64,000 nucleotides of DNA, from the NCBI GenBank assembly GCA_964539095.1, contig CAZIFL010000009.1, forward strand, positions 1 to 64,000, read 5' to 3'. The notes beneath the pieces were generated by a model, which saw only the letters and a program-made list of their open reading frames with translations, was not told the origin of the DNA and made no database searches. This document shows positions 31,853 to 41,563 of this stretch, piece by piece. This DNA is from DAIPKP01 sp964539095 (GTDB lineage Bacteria; Synergistota; Synergistia; Synergistales; Aminiphilaceae). The position numbers and the translations under genes are program-made. The first letter of the stretch is position 1, and each line of letters begins with the position of its first letter.

Positions 31853-34800
31853 TTACCTCTCCTTCGGCAGCCACTTCTCCAGGGCCGCCGCCAGAGCCTG
31901 GGGGGAGACTGGTTTGGTGACGTAGTCGTTCATCCCCGCTTCGAAGCACTTATCTTTGTAACTCTGCACGGCGTGGGCCGTCATGGCGATGACGGGGATA
32001 TCCCGATTCAGCACTATGGACTGAGAATCCCGGATACGCCTCGTGGCTTCCAATCCATCCATCTCGGGCATCTGTACATCCATAAAGACCAGGTCATAGG
32101 GAAGAGTTCTGAGCGCCTCCAGAGCCTCGCCTCCGCTGGCCACGGCATCCGCCGTGAGGCCGAGCTTCTTGAGAATGCCGAGGGCTACCTTCTGATTGGT
32201 CATATTATCTTCCGCCACCAGGATGCGTGCCTTGCGATGAGCGAAGTTGGGGAGAGCCCTCCGGGCAGTCTGGGGGGTAATCATGGACTGAGTCGTACCC
32301 TCTGGAACCCCCGCCAGAACCTGGGAGAGCACCCTCCGAAGTTCGTCGTGCTTGATGGGCTTCACCGCATAGGCGGAAAAACCGATATCCTGCAAGCGCT
32401 TGAGATCTCCCCGGGCACCGAGCGACGTGAGCATTACCAAACGGGTTTCTGCAAGCCCTGCATCGGCCTTTACCACCCGGGCCACGGCTTCACCATCCAT
32501 GCCGGGCATCTGCATATCCACGATGGCAAGCCGGAAGGGGTCTTTTGCATCCAGGGCCCTAGAGAGAGCCTGAACTCCCGAGGGGCCATCCGTGGCCTCT
32601 TGGGGGCGCATTCCCCAGGAGGCCAGACGCTTGAGGAGTATCTCCCGGTTGGTAGCGTTATCGTCCACTACGAGCACACGCACCCCTGCCAGAATAGCAG
32701 GGGGGAGAGGGGCCTTTTCCCCTGCACTTTTTCCCAGGTCGAAGCGGGCTGTGAAAAAGAACTCCGAGCCCTCCCCCTCCACACTTGCCACGCCGATCTC
32801 TCCCCCCATCATGGTCACAAGCTCTTTGGAAATAGCCAAACCAAGCCCGGTACCGCCGTAGTAGCGGGTAGTGGAAGCATCTACCTGACTGAATTTCTCG
32901 AAGAGAACTCCTATCTTATCCTCAGGAATGCCAATCCCCGTATCCCGTACGGAAAAGCGCAGCAGGCAGGAAGGTTTCTCTGCATCCCCCGCCTTCCCGG
33001 CCTCCTCCCGCTCCTCTACTCTGCTGACCATCACTGCAACTTCCCCTTTGGGGGTAAACTTCACCGCATTTCCTGCAAGGTTTGTGAGGATCTGGCGTAG
33101 ACGGCTGGGGTCGCCTACAAGTGAGGTGGGGACATCAAGATCCGTGGCACAGATCAGCTCCAGCCCCCTATCGTAGGCTCTAAGTGCCATGGCTGCGGCA
33201 AAATCGTCCAGCAAACTTTGGAGGTCGAACTCCAGAATCTCCAGCTCGAACTTTCCCGCCTCAATCTTGGAAAAGTCCAGGATATCGTTGATGATCCCCA
33301 GCAGAAACTCCCCGCTGGACTTGATAGTCTGGGCATATCGTCGCTGATCCTCGGTAAGCTCCGTGTCCAGGAGAAAGCCCGTCATGCCAATGACCCCATT
33401 CATGGGGGTTCGGATCTCGTGGCTCATATTGGCGAGAAATTCGCTTTTGGCGATGTTGGCAGCCTTTGCTTCCGTGGCCATGCAATTCGCCCGGGCGGTG
33501 GCCTCTTTTAGCTGGCGATTCGTCTCCCACAATTCAGCGGTGCGGGAACGCACGAGCCCTTCAAGAGATTGGTGACGTCGCAGCAATAACGACACCACCA
33601 CTGCCAGGGCAGCGGTGAGCATGATTCCGGCTACTCCCACTCCCCATGCCGCTCTTGCCGTCGGGTGGGTGTGCAGAAGCGCCGGCCCCGCATAGGCTGC
33701 CACCATGAAGGTCTTCCCAAAAGCGAGAACGGGACGGCAAAGAATGGGTTTTTCTCTTGGGAAACTTGCTTCCTTTTGAGAGGAGGTACGAACCTCTTCT
33801 TTTTTGTTCCAGAAGCCGTGGGAGAGAGGGTTTTCTTCCCCCCGGGAGGAAGCAAGCAGCTTGAGGGATCCATTTTCACTAACAAGAAGCAGCTCCATAT
33901 CGATGAAGGAATCGTCTCTCTCGTCAAGCAGGATGTCCCCAAGAGAGAGGGCCCCCAGGACAAGCCCTCGGGGGTTGGGATGCAAAGAGTCGCCGAAGAC
34001 TGGCCGAAAGACGAGCATTCCTTTCCGGCCAGGGGCTTCCTGTACCAGGGTTACCGGATCGGTGGCAGAGACAAAACCCGTACTCAGAGCCGTTTCGATG
34101 GCCTTTCGCCGGATGGGTTCGGAACCGAGGTCAAAACCGAGGGCTATACGGTGCTGCTCCTCGGGCATGAGCCGAAAGGCCGGGTAATAGATCCCCCGAT
34201 CAGAAGCGGGGACACGCTGACCTGCCGCATCCTGTTGCCAGATCTCAAAGCCTTTCATGCCTTGTCTCCGGGCGGCTTCTTCGAAAGACTCCCTCTCGCC
34301 CTCAGGCACCGCAGGAGCCCACCCCCAGGCCAGCACAGATCGGTGGCGATTCAGATACTCCGCATACTGTATAAACTCTTCGGGGGTATTATGGGGGTTA
34401 CTTTCACAGTACCGGGCAAGCCCTTCGAGTTCTCTCTCCCGCATGTCGTAGAATCCCCTGGCAAGCACGGCGGTTCGGCTCTCCCCCAAATGCCACAGGG
34501 AGTCTCTCTGATTGCGGAGAGCGTCGCTCCAGGCAAGCCAGGCGGCAAAGAGGGTGAGAACAAGACCCACGGCAATCACCATAAGGGTCTCTAACTGCAC
34601 CATCCATCCCGGCGGCACTCCCTCATACCGGGCACGCCGAAGGAACACAAAGGTGCCTCCCGAGAGGAGAAGGAGCAGCGCAAGAGTGGTGAGCCCCACG
34701 GGGAGAAGAGACTGGAGAAGGACGGCTGTTTCCCAGTTCCGGGCATCAATATCAATCCCTAACACCGCTATGAGTTCTTTGGTATGCGGGTCTATTAGCG

Positions 34801-35293
34801 GCACCAGGGCAGAAACCCAGGTTCCCCAGCGGTCAGTAACGGGGCCTTCCACAAGAGATTTCTGCGTATCGAAGGAATGGCGGTAACCCTCGGAGACTTC
34901 GGTGTAGACCTGCCCCGGGGGGCTGGCATCTTCCGACCCCTCCGGCTCGCTGTCCAGAAAGAAAAAGACGGTTCCGTCCGCCTTGCGCCCCATGAGATAG
35001 ATCCATCGGTAGTTTGGGCTAGCCGCACGAAGTGTCACAAACTGCTCCTTGAGCCGCACGTAAGCGGGGGAATGCAGATCCTCCTCGGTACCGCTCAGGG
35101 TTTGCACATGCTGGAGGTTCATCGCCTCCGCCACCAGGCGAGCCTCTCCGAGAAGCTCCCTGCGCATCTCCTGATCTGCCCGAGCTGCCAGCCACCAGCC
35201 ACAAAACACCGCAACAAAAAGAACAACCCCAAAAGAAAACCGCCCCAAGCGGTGTGTGCTGCGGATCATCTCACGAAATATCCTATTTATCAT
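31853..35293 (-). CDS. Hybrid sensor histidine kinase with two extracytoplasmic sensors and two receiver domains
   Basis: A membrane kinase of 1146 residues from the ATG at 35293. Order: membrane helix (about 18-36); first outside domain (about 40-190); two more helices (about 190-255); a CHASE-type outside domain (about 280-480, with LNRHRSVLAWGWAPAVP and GFEIWQQ); a helix (about 565-590); HisKA with FLANMSHEIRTPMNG; HATPase with DTGIGIPEDK and GGTGLGLAISK; then receivers with VVDDNATN...VDMQMPG and VAEDNMTN...MDVQMPEMDG. No Hpt domain is seen, so phosphate must go to another protein. CHASE domains often sense cytokinin-like or small ligands. A longer frame (to 35347) exists but the start at 35293 gives the best membrane topology. 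The 98-residue gene follows. Confidence 0.9.
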   Translation of the reverse strand: MINRIFREMIRSTHRLGRFSFGVVLFVAVFCGWWLAARADQEMRRELLGEARLVAEAMNLQHVQTLSGTEEDLHSPAYVRLKEQFVTLRAASPNYRWIYLMGRKADGTVFFFLDSEPEGSEDASPPGQVYTEVSEGYRHSFDTQKSLVEGPVTDRWGTWVSALVPLIDPHTKELIAVLGIDIDARNWETAVLLQSLLPVGLTTLALLLLLSGGTFVFLRRARYEGVPPGWMVQLETLMVIAVGLVLTLFAAWLAWSDALRNQRDSLWHLGESRTAVLARGFYDMRERELEGLARYCESNPHNTPEEFIQYAEYLNRHRSVLAWGWAPAVPEGERESFEEAARRQGMKGFEIWQQDAAGQRVPASDRGIYYPAFRLMPEEQHRIALGFDLGSEPIRRKAIETALSTGFVSATDPVTLVQEAPGRKGMLVFRPVFGDSLHPNPRGLVLGALSLGDILLDERDDSFIDMELLLVSENGSLKLLASSRGEENPLSHGFWNKKEEVRTSSQKEASFPREKPILCRPVLAFGKTFMVAAYAGPALLHTHPTARAAWGVGVAGIMLTAALAVVVSLLLRRHQSLEGLVRSRTAELWETNRQLKEATARANCMATEAKAANIAKSEFLANMSHEIRTPMNGVIGMTGFLLDTELTEDQRRYAQTIKSSGEFLLGIINDILDFSKIEAGKFELEILEFDLQSLLDDFAAAMALRAYDRGLELICATDLDVPTSLVGDPSRLRQILTNLAGNAVKFTPKGEVAVMVSRVEEREEAGKAGDAEKPSCLLRFSVRDTGIGIPEDKIGVLFEKFSQVDASTTRYYGGTGLGLAISKELVTMMGGEIGVASVEGEGSEFFFTARFDLGKSAGEKAPLPPAILAGVRVLVVDDNATNREILLKRLASWGMRPQEATDGPSGVQALSRALDAKDPFRLAIVDMQMPGMDGEAVARVVKADAGLAETRLVMLTSLGARGDLKRLQDIGFSAYAVKPIKHDELRRVLSQVLAGVPEGTTQSMITPQTARRALPNFAHRKARILVAEDNMTNQKVALGILKKLGLTADAVASGGEALEALRTLPYDLVFMDVQMPEMDGLEATRRIRDSQSIVLNRDIPVIAMTAHAVQSYKDKCFEAGMNDYVTKPVSPQALAAALEKWLPKER

Positions 35294-35677
35294 TGCTCCA
35301 GTGCCCCCTGGTAACATTAGAATAACCTTCAGATTGCAGATGCCCATAGATGTTACTCAGAAAATTCCCTCAAAAACCGGCGGCGACGCATTTGGAGCAA
35401 ATGCTGCCTGTCGTAACGGAAAAACCCTATGAGCTTCGGTTTATCTTACCGCAAAATTGCAAGAAAAGATATTCTCCCGATAGCGTAACGCTTCTCACGT
35501 CTCTAATCCGTAATTTTCCCGATCTCCCCTTCGGGGGTTTTTACGGAGGAACTCTTACGTCAGGGAGGGTATAGTATCAGCGGGGTTTATTTACTCGATT
35601 TATTGCAGCGACGGAGATAATTCCTAGGGGAAAAGCTCTGGGCAGTAGAGGTATTTTTTACCGAGGAGGAATAACGG
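35294..35677. promoter_or_regulatory. Divergent region before the Bat operon, with a nested hairpin
   Basis: No gene is seen in these 384 bp. At 35508-35546 CCGTAA pairs with TTACGG and encloses CCCC-TTCG-GGGG, a UUCG-capped hairpin followed by T5. It may act as an attenuator or terminator ahead of the moxR-type gene. TATAGT near 35569-35574 could be a -10 box. The ribosome site GAGGAGG lies before 35678. Confidence 0.5.
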
Positions 35678-36664
35678 ATGCAGCAGCAACAACAGATAAT
35701 GGAACAGGTGCAGGAGCGGCAGCCCCTGATTGCCAAGGTGCGCAGCGAAATTGGCCGGGTGATCGTAGGGCAGGAAACCCTGGTGGATAGGCTTCTTCTG
35801 GGAATTCTCTCGGGGGGGCATATTCTTTTGGAGGGGGTGCCGGGGCTGGCGAAGACCACCGCTGTAAAGACTCTCGCCGCCACCGTTCAGGCATCGTTTC
35901 AGCGCATTCAGTTTACTCCGGATCTTCTTCCGGCGGATATCGTGGGCACCGAGGTGTACGAGCCCAAAACGGGAGAGTTCCGGGTACGCAAGGGGCCGAT
36001 CTTCCACAACATCATTCTGGCAGATGAGGTAAACCGGGCCCCTTCAAAGGTGCAGTCCGCCCTGCTGGAGGCCATGCAGGAGAAGCAGGTATCTCTCGGG
36101 GGAGAGACCTTTCCCCTGGAGGAGCCCTTTTTCGTTCTCGCCACCCAGAACCCCATCGAGCAGGAGGGGACCTATCCTCTTCCGGAGGCCCAGGTGGATC
36201 GGTTTATGCTGAAGCTTCAGGTGGGATATCCCTCCAGAGAAGAGGAGATTGAGATGGTCTCCCGGATGCACCGGGAGGAGCATCTCCCCACTCCCAGGGG
36301 GGTGCTGGAGAAGGAGGAGCTTCGGGCTCTTCAGGATCTGGTACGGCAGATTCATGTGGATCCCCGGGTGGTGGCCTATGCGGTTCATCTGGTGCAGGCA
36401 AGCCGGAATCTTGAGAAGTGTCTCCCCGACCTGGCACGGTATGTGCAGTACGGGGCATCTCCCCGAGGGAGCATCTACCTTGTGGCGGCGGCGAAGGCGG
36501 CGGCCTTTCTGGGGTGTCGGAGCTACGTCACCCCTCAGGATGTTAAGAGCGTGGGAGAGGATATACTGCGCCACCGCATTCTTATGAGCTACGAGGGGGA
36601 GGCGGAGCAGATCACCTCTTCCCAGATCATTCAGGCTCTTTTCGACGCGGTGGAGGTACCGTAG
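35678..36664 (+). CDS. MoxR family AAA+ ATPase
   Basis: A 328-residue AAA+ ATPase of the MoxR/RavA clade. Walker A is GVPGLAKTT, Walker B is LADEVNRAPSK, and the sensor and arginine motifs are in ATQNPIEQEGTYPLPEAQVDRF. It opens with a Gln-rich start MQQQQQ. MoxR proteins act as chaperones that help assemble proteins with von Willebrand A domains, here the products of the next genes. Good ribosome site GAGGAGG. First of seven co-directional genes (35678-44250) with overlaps or small gaps. Confidence 0.93.
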   Translation: MQQQQQIMEQVQERQPLIAKVRSEIGRVIVGQETLVDRLLLGILSGGHILLEGVPGLAKTTAVKTLAATVQASFQRIQFTPDLLPADIVGTEVYEPKTGEFRVRKGPIFHNIILADEVNRAPSKVQSALLEAMQEKQVSLGGETFPLEEPFFVLATQNPIEQEGTYPLPEAQVDRFMLKLQVGYPSREEEIEMVSRMHREEHLPTPRGVLEKEELRALQDLVRQIHVDPRVVAYAVHLVQASRNLEKCLPDLARYVQYGASPRGSIYLVAAAKAAAFLGCRSYVTPQDVKSVGEDILRHRILMSYEGEAEQITSSQIIQALFDAVEVP

Positions 36665-36667
36665 ATT

Positions 36668-37561
36668 ATGGTGCTCCGGCATATTCCCCGGGAGGAGTTG
36701 GAAAAGATCCGGCGGATCCATATCCGGAGCCGCATGGTGGTGGATTCTCTTCTGGGGGGAGAGTACCGCTCCGCCTTCCGGGGGCAGGGGATGGAATTTG
36801 AAGAGGTGCGGGAGTACTCTCCGGGGGACGAGGTGAAGCATATCGACTGGAACGTTACCGCCCGGGAGGGGCGCCCCTACGTGAAGCTCTATCGAGAGGA
36901 GCGGGAGCTTACCATGATGATGCTCCTGGATATGAGCGCCTCGGGGCTTTTTGGCTCCGGAGGCAAGGCGAAGCGCCAGAAGATTTTGGAGTGCGCCGGA
37001 GCCCTGGGGTTTGCCGCCATCTCTGCCAGAGACTGTGTTGGTGCGCTGCTCTTTTCAGATCAGGTGGAGCGGTATCTCCCCCCTCGTCGAGGGGCGAGTG
37101 CGGTGTGGAACCTTCTGCGAAATATCACCGCCTTCGAGCCCTCCCAAAGAGGAACGGATCTCGCGGGGGCCCTCACCTATCTGGGGCGGGTACACCCCCG
37201 GCGCTCTGTGGTCTTTCTGATTTCGGACTTTCTCTCTTCGGGCTGCGAACAGGCTCTCAAGGTGGCGGCCAAGCGGCATGACCTGGTGGGTATTCATATT
37301 ACGGATCCTGCGGATGGGAGGCTTCCCCCCCGGGGGGTTGTCTCGCTTCGGGATTTGGAGAGCGAGGAGTTTTTGGAGATAGATGCGGGGGATTCCGGGG
37401 TGCGCCGATGGTACGAAGAACGCTTTCAGGAACGGGAGGAACATATCTGCCAGGTGCTGCGCCGCTCTGGGGTGGATCGGCTGGAGATGAGCACCACGGA
37501 CTCCGTGGGGGATGTGCTGCTTCGTTTTTTCAACCTTCGGGAGAGGAGGCGTGCTTCATGA
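36668..37561 (+). CDS. DUF58 domain protein
   Basis: A 297-residue cytoplasmic protein of the DUF58 family, always found with MoxR ATPases. The conserved block RGMEFEEVREYSPGDEVKHIDW-type region near 38-60 (G-EFEEVREY, D-VKHIDW) is present. A degenerate VWA fold follows with LLDMSASGLFG, matching a metal site D-x-S-x-S only partly. Four bases separate it from the MoxR gene. Its TGA overlaps the next ATG. Confidence 0.9.
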   Translation: MVLRHIPREELEKIRRIHIRSRMVVDSLLGGEYRSAFRGQGMEFEEVREYSPGDEVKHIDWNVTAREGRPYVKLYREERELTMMMLLDMSASGLFGSGGKAKRQKILECAGALGFAAISARDCVGALLFSDQVERYLPPRRGASAVWNLLRNITAFEPSQRGTDLAGALTYLGRVHPRRSVVFLISDFLSSGCEQALKVAAKRHDLVGIHITDPADGRLPPRGVVSLRDLESEEFLEIDAGDSGVRRWYEERFQEREEHICQVLRRSGVDRLEMSTTDSVGDVLLRFFNLRERRRAS

Positions 37562-38241
37562 GATTACGACCATGGAGGAAGATTCCCCTTCTGGGGGGGA
37601 TATCACTGGATCTTTCCCCAGATCTTTCTCAGGAAGTTTTTCCCGGGCAGCTTTCCCAGGGGTTTCCGGGGGGGATTTTCCAGGAACCCCCCATGTTTCA
37701 AGAGCCCCCCATGACGGATATTCTGGATATCAAGCCCTCCATCCTTCTCCATTCAGAACCCTCTCTTCTCCCTTGGATTCTCGGGGGGGCGGGGGTGTTT
37801 CTTATGGGCTCTCTGCTTCTCTGGTGGCTACTTCGCAGAAGATCCCGCCCCTCTCCGGAAGAAGACCTCCGAGAAGAGGCTCTGCAGCGGCTGAAGCTTC
37901 TGGGAGAAGAGAGCGAGATCTCTCTTCGGGAGCGGTACTTTGAGCTGGCCCTGGCGCTGCGTCTCGCTCTGGAGGACTCTCTCTTTCCAAAAGCCCGGGA
38001 GAAGACCCTGGAGGAACTCCGCCTTCTTCTTGAGGATCTTCCAGAGACCCTGCCGCTGAAGAGGGATCTGCAGCTTCTTTTGCAACGCCTGGGAGAGATT
38101 CAGTTCGGCGCCGCCCCCTCGTCGTCGGAGGAGTTCTTCCGGCATCGGCTTTTAGTGGAGCAGCTGGTGGAGCGCAACTTCTTTCAGGAGAGCGCTTCTG
38201 GGGGAGAGCCCTCTCGGGAATTCCTGGAAAGGGGGCGGTGA
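37558..38241 (+). CDS. DUF4381-like membrane protein of the Bat operon
   Basis: A 227-residue protein with one membrane segment (about 65-90, LPWILGGAGVFLMGSLLLWWLL) and a C-terminal helical, Leu/Glu-rich part (about 100-215). The part before the membrane segment is short. This is the position of the DUF4381-type protein in Bat clusters. The ATG overlaps the DUF58 stop (ATGA at 37558-37561), and its TGA overlaps the next start, so it is coupled on both sides. Confidence 0.7.
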   Translation: MRLRPWRKIPLLGGISLDLSPDLSQEVFPGQLSQGFPGGIFQEPPMFQEPPMTDILDIKPSILLHSEPSLLPWILGGAGVFLMGSLLLWWLLRRRSRPSPEEDLREEALQRLKLLGEESEISLRERYFELALALRLALEDSLFPKAREKTLEELRLLLEDLPETLPLKRDLQLLLQRLGEIQFGAAPSSSEEFFRHRLLVEQLVERNFFQESASGGEPSREFLERGR

Positions 38242-39245
38242 TCATGCTTTCGCTCTCCTTTGCCTCACCTCTCTTTTTGCCTCTTCTTCTGCTTCCTTTG
38301 GGGCTCTGGTGGTTTTTCCGAAAAATGCCCCAGGCTTCTGTGGGAATTTCCTCTCTGGAGCCTCTCGGAGCGGTGAAACCCCGCGGGGGGGTGCGGATGG
38401 CCCGGATTGTAGCACTGCTTCCGTTGCTTGCCCTGGGGCTTCTGCTGCTGGCTCTCGCCCGCCCCCAGTGGCACGAGGGGGAACACTTCCTTGAAACCCA
38501 GGGGGTGAGCATTATGCTGGCGGTGGATATCTCGCAGAGTATGGAGGCTCTTGACTTTGTCGTGGGAAATCAGCGGGTGGACCGTCTGGAGGCCCTTCGG
38601 GGAGTGGTACAGGACTTTCTCGCCACACGCCGGGGGGATCGGGTGGGGCTGGTGGTCTTCGGTAGCTACGCCTTTACCCAGCTTCCTCTTACGGGGGATC
38701 TCGCCTCGGTGGAAGAGGTGCTCCGGCGGGTGCATATCGGCGCCGCAGGCCCCCAGACCGCCCTGGGGGATGCTTTGGGGATCGCTCTGAAGCGTCTGGA
38801 GGAGGATACCAACCCCTCCAAGGTGATTATTCTGCTTACGGACGGTCAGAACAATGCGGGGGAAATCTCTCCCGAGGCCGCCGCCGCCATTGCGGCATCC
38901 CGGGGGATACGGATCTACGCCATCGGCATGGGCACCCGGGGGAAGGCCCCCTATGTGGTGAACGATCCCTTCTTCGGAAAACAGGTGGTCTATCGGCAGG
39001 TGGATATCGACGATGAGGCGCTGCAGAGAATCGCCGAAAAGACCGGGGGGCTCTCCTTCCGAGGCACCGATACCGAGGGGCTGCAAGAGATCTACCACAC
39101 CATCTCTACTCTGGAACAGCTCCCCCGCAAGGATCCCCAGCGACGCCCCGGCAAGGATCTCTACCCCTGGCTTCTGGGGGCCGCCCTTCTTCTTCTGGGG
39201 CTCCACCTACTGGGAACAAATACACGATACGTGAGGATACCATGA
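38238..39245 (+). CDS. batA: BatA-type von Willebrand A membrane protein
   Basis: A 335-residue protein with two N-terminal membrane helices (about 5-30 and 55-75), a VWA domain (about 90-280) and a C-terminal helix (about 310-330). The metal-binding MIDAS motif is VDISQSMEA, with Thr and Asp in QTALGDALG and LLTDGQNN. A GTG at 38238 overlaps the upstream TGA; an ATG at 38244 is equally usable. In Bacteroides and spirochaetes, Bat proteins have been tied to oxygen tolerance or envelope stress, with disputed evidence. The next gene overlaps by 4 bp. Confidence 0.87.
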   Translation: MIMLSLSFASPLFLPLLLLPLGLWWFFRKMPQASVGISSLEPLGAVKPRGGVRMARIVALLPLLALGLLLLALARPQWHEGEHFLETQGVSIMLAVDISQSMEALDFVVGNQRVDRLEALRGVVQDFLATRRGDRVGLVVFGSYAFTQLPLTGDLASVEEVLRRVHIGAAGPQTALGDALGIALKRLEEDTNPSKVIILLTDGQNNAGEISPEAAAAIAASRGIRIYAIGMGTRGKAPYVVNDPFFGKQVVYRQVDIDDEALQRIAEKTGGLSFRGTDTEGLQEIYHTISTLEQLPRKDPQRRPGKDLYPWLLGAALLLLGLHLLGTNTRYVRIP

Positions 39246-41542
39246 TGAATCTGAGCTTTAGCCGACCTCTTATGCTTTATCTTCTCTGGCTCCTTCCTCT
39301 GGTGCCGCTGCTTTGCCGTAGTGGAGACCTGGTTCGGCGTACGGGTTTGCGGCATTTTGGGCTTTCCGAGAAGGGGCTAGGAGGGAGAAGGCGCTTTTTT
39401 CTTCGGGAACTCCCTCTTCTCGCCTCTTTGGCCTGCCTGATTATCGCCCTCTCGGGGCCCCTGTACGGCCACCGATGGGAGGAGACTCCGGGGCGGGGGC
39501 GGGATCTTTTGATCGCCCTGGACTGCTCCAAGAGCATGTACGCTCCTGACGTACCCCCCTCACGAATGGTAGCGGCCAAGCGAGAGATTAAGGATCTGCT
39601 CCCCTTTCTGAAGGGGGAACGGGTGGGGCTGGTGGCCTTCAGCGGCAGCGCCTTTCTTCAGTGTCCTCTTACGGCGGATTTTTCCGGGCTCACCCTCTTT
39701 CTGGATGCTCTCGATCCCTCCCGGATGCCCCGGGGAGGGACCAACCTTGCGGAGGCTCTTCGGGTAGCTCTGGAGGCCCTGCCGGAGAGGACAGGGCGCT
39801 CCCAGGCCATTCTTCTGGTGACGGATGCGGAGGATACCGAGGGCGATGTGGCCCCGCTTCTTGAAGAGGCACGGCGGCGAAATATTCCGCTCTTCGCTCT
39901 GGGGGTGGGGACAGCCCAGGGGAGCACCATTCCGGATCCGGCCCGAAGAGGGGCCCCGGTGCGGGATGCCTCGGGAAACCCGGTAATCTCCCGGGTGAAT
40001 CTCCCCCTGCTTCAGGAGATGGCGAGCCTTACCGGAGGCAGGGCAGTGCCCTCCGTGCCGGGGGATGAGGATATCAAGGCTCTGATCCGAGGTATCCGGG
40101 GAACCCTGGAGACCGCGGAGTTCAGCCTGGCCCCCCGAAAGGTTCCCATAGACCGATATCAGTGGTTTCTGGGGGGGAGCCTTCTCTTTTTGGTGATCTA
40201 TCTTGTCTTTCAGAGACTTTTTGGAGATCCCCGAGGGCCTGTGAAGATAGGGAAGATGCTGGGGGGCTCGCTTCTTCTTGCGGCGTGCCTTGGAGGGATG
40301 CTCCTCTCGGGGGATGCGGAAGCCCGGCAGAGGACAGCTCCGGAGATCTCCCCTGAACGGGAGCTTGCGCATCTTTTGGAGGAGCAGATTGAAAACCCCA
40401 AAGACCCCCGGCTGGCGTACAACATAGGCAATGCCTACTACAGGATGGAACGTTTCGAGGAGGCCGCTGCAAGCTACGAGAGCCTCTTTGACGGTGAGAC
40501 CCCCTGGGGGGAGATCCCTGCAGAGTTTGCAGGGGCGGGGTGGTACAACCGGGGAAACGCCCTCTATCGCCTGGGGGAGCTTGAGGAGTCTGCGGCAAGC
40601 TACCGGAAGGCTCTGGAGCTGAACCCCCAGGACGAAGAGGCCCGGAAAAATCTGGAATTTGTACTCCGGAAGCTGGAAGAGCAGCAGAAACAGGAGCAGG
40701 AGCAGGAACAGCAGGAACAGTCCGAAGGAAACTCCCGGGAGGAGCAAAACGAGGAGGAGAAGGAGGAGGAGGAAAAAGAAGAGAAAGAGAACTCTTCCGA
40801 AGAGAGCAAAACCAGGGAAGGAAATGAAGCATCAGAAGAACAGGAACAGAGTCAGGAGCAGAATCAGGAACGTAAAGAAAACCGGGGACAAGGAGAACCG
40901 AGGAACTCCGGATCTCAAAAGGAGTCTGGTGAATCTTCCCAGGGGGAAAACCCCCGGGATACAGGATCTTCTCGGGGAGAACGTGGCGAGCAAGACGAGC
41001 ACGAAAAGCATGAGGAACCTGAGGAGCCTGGCAGCCAGAGCAAAGAGAAGAGAGAGGATATCTCCGAGGAGATCCCAGAGGAACCCAGGGAATCTGGCAA
41101 ATCTCAGGAATTTAACAAATCTCAGGAATCCAGGGAACCTCAGGAGACACCCCAAGAGCCTTCCCCTGCGGAAGCCGGAGCCGAAAATGCCGAGGCAGAA
41201 AGGGAAGCCCAGGCTCAAGAGGAGGATGCAGCGGAGAGCGACAAAGAATCTTCCCTGGCTCCTAAGGCGGTTCCCGGAGAGGATACAGACCCCGAAAGCG
41301 GGGATGCCCTCCCCCTCCCCCCTCCTCTGGAGCGGGAGGTATCTCGAAAGGAGGACCCTCTGAATCTGAAGGATCTTCGAGCCGCTTCGGAGGAAGAGGG
41401 GGCTTCATCCCAAAACCCCACCTCTTCGGAAGAGGCGGGGGCACCGGATATGATGGAGCGGCTGCTTCATCGCCTCCGGGACCTTCCCGGAGAGGCCCTG
41501 ATCCCCCGGGGAAGATATGAAGCTGTGGAAAAGGATTGGTAG
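39242..41542 (+). CDS. BatB/BatC fusion: VWA domain + TPR + acidic low-complexity tail
   Basis: A 766-residue protein combining BatB and BatC. Residues 1-330 have two N-terminal helices, a VWA domain with MIDAS LDCSKSMYA and VTDAEDTEGD, and a helix near 300-320. A second hydrophobic stretch (about 335-355, GGSLLLAACLGGMLL) leads to TPR repeats (about 375-475; LAYNIGNAYYRMERFEEAA, WYNRGNALYRLGELEESAASY). A tail of about 250 residues is extremely rich in Glu, Gln, Ser and Lys. It closes with a conserved-looking end (MMERLLHRLRDLPGE to EKDW). The fusion implies that the two parts act on opposite or same membrane sides as one unit. Confidence 0.85.
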   Translation: MMNLSFSRPLMLYLLWLLPLVPLLCRSGDLVRRTGLRHFGLSEKGLGGRRRFFLRELPLLASLACLIIALSGPLYGHRWEETPGRGRDLLIALDCSKSMYAPDVPPSRMVAAKREIKDLLPFLKGERVGLVAFSGSAFLQCPLTADFSGLTLFLDALDPSRMPRGGTNLAEALRVALEALPERTGRSQAILLVTDAEDTEGDVAPLLEEARRRNIPLFALGVGTAQGSTIPDPARRGAPVRDASGNPVISRVNLPLLQEMASLTGGRAVPSVPGDEDIKALIRGIRGTLETAEFSLAPRKVPIDRYQWFLGGSLLFLVIYLVFQRLFGDPRGPVKIGKMLGGSLLLAACLGGMLLSGDAEARQRTAPEISPERELAHLLEEQIENPKDPRLAYNIGNAYYRMERFEEAAASYESLFDGETPWGEIPAEFAGAGWYNRGNALYRLGELEESAASYRKALELNPQDEEARKNLEFVLRKLEEQQKQEQEQEQQEQSEGNSREEQNEEEKEEEEKEEKENSSEESKTREGNEASEEQEQSQEQNQERKENRGQGEPRNSGSQKESGESSQGENPRDTGSSRGERGEQDEHEKHEEPEEPGSQSKEKREDISEEIPEEPRESGKSQEFNKSQESREPQETPQEPSPAEAGAENAEAEREAQAQEEDAAESDKESSLAPKAVPGEDTDPESGDALPLPPPLEREVSRKEDPLNLKDLRAASEEEGASSQNPTSSEEAGAPDMMERLLHRLRDLPGEALIPRGRYEAVEKDW

Positions 41543-41563
41543 AAAGGCGAAGGAGACGAGGTC

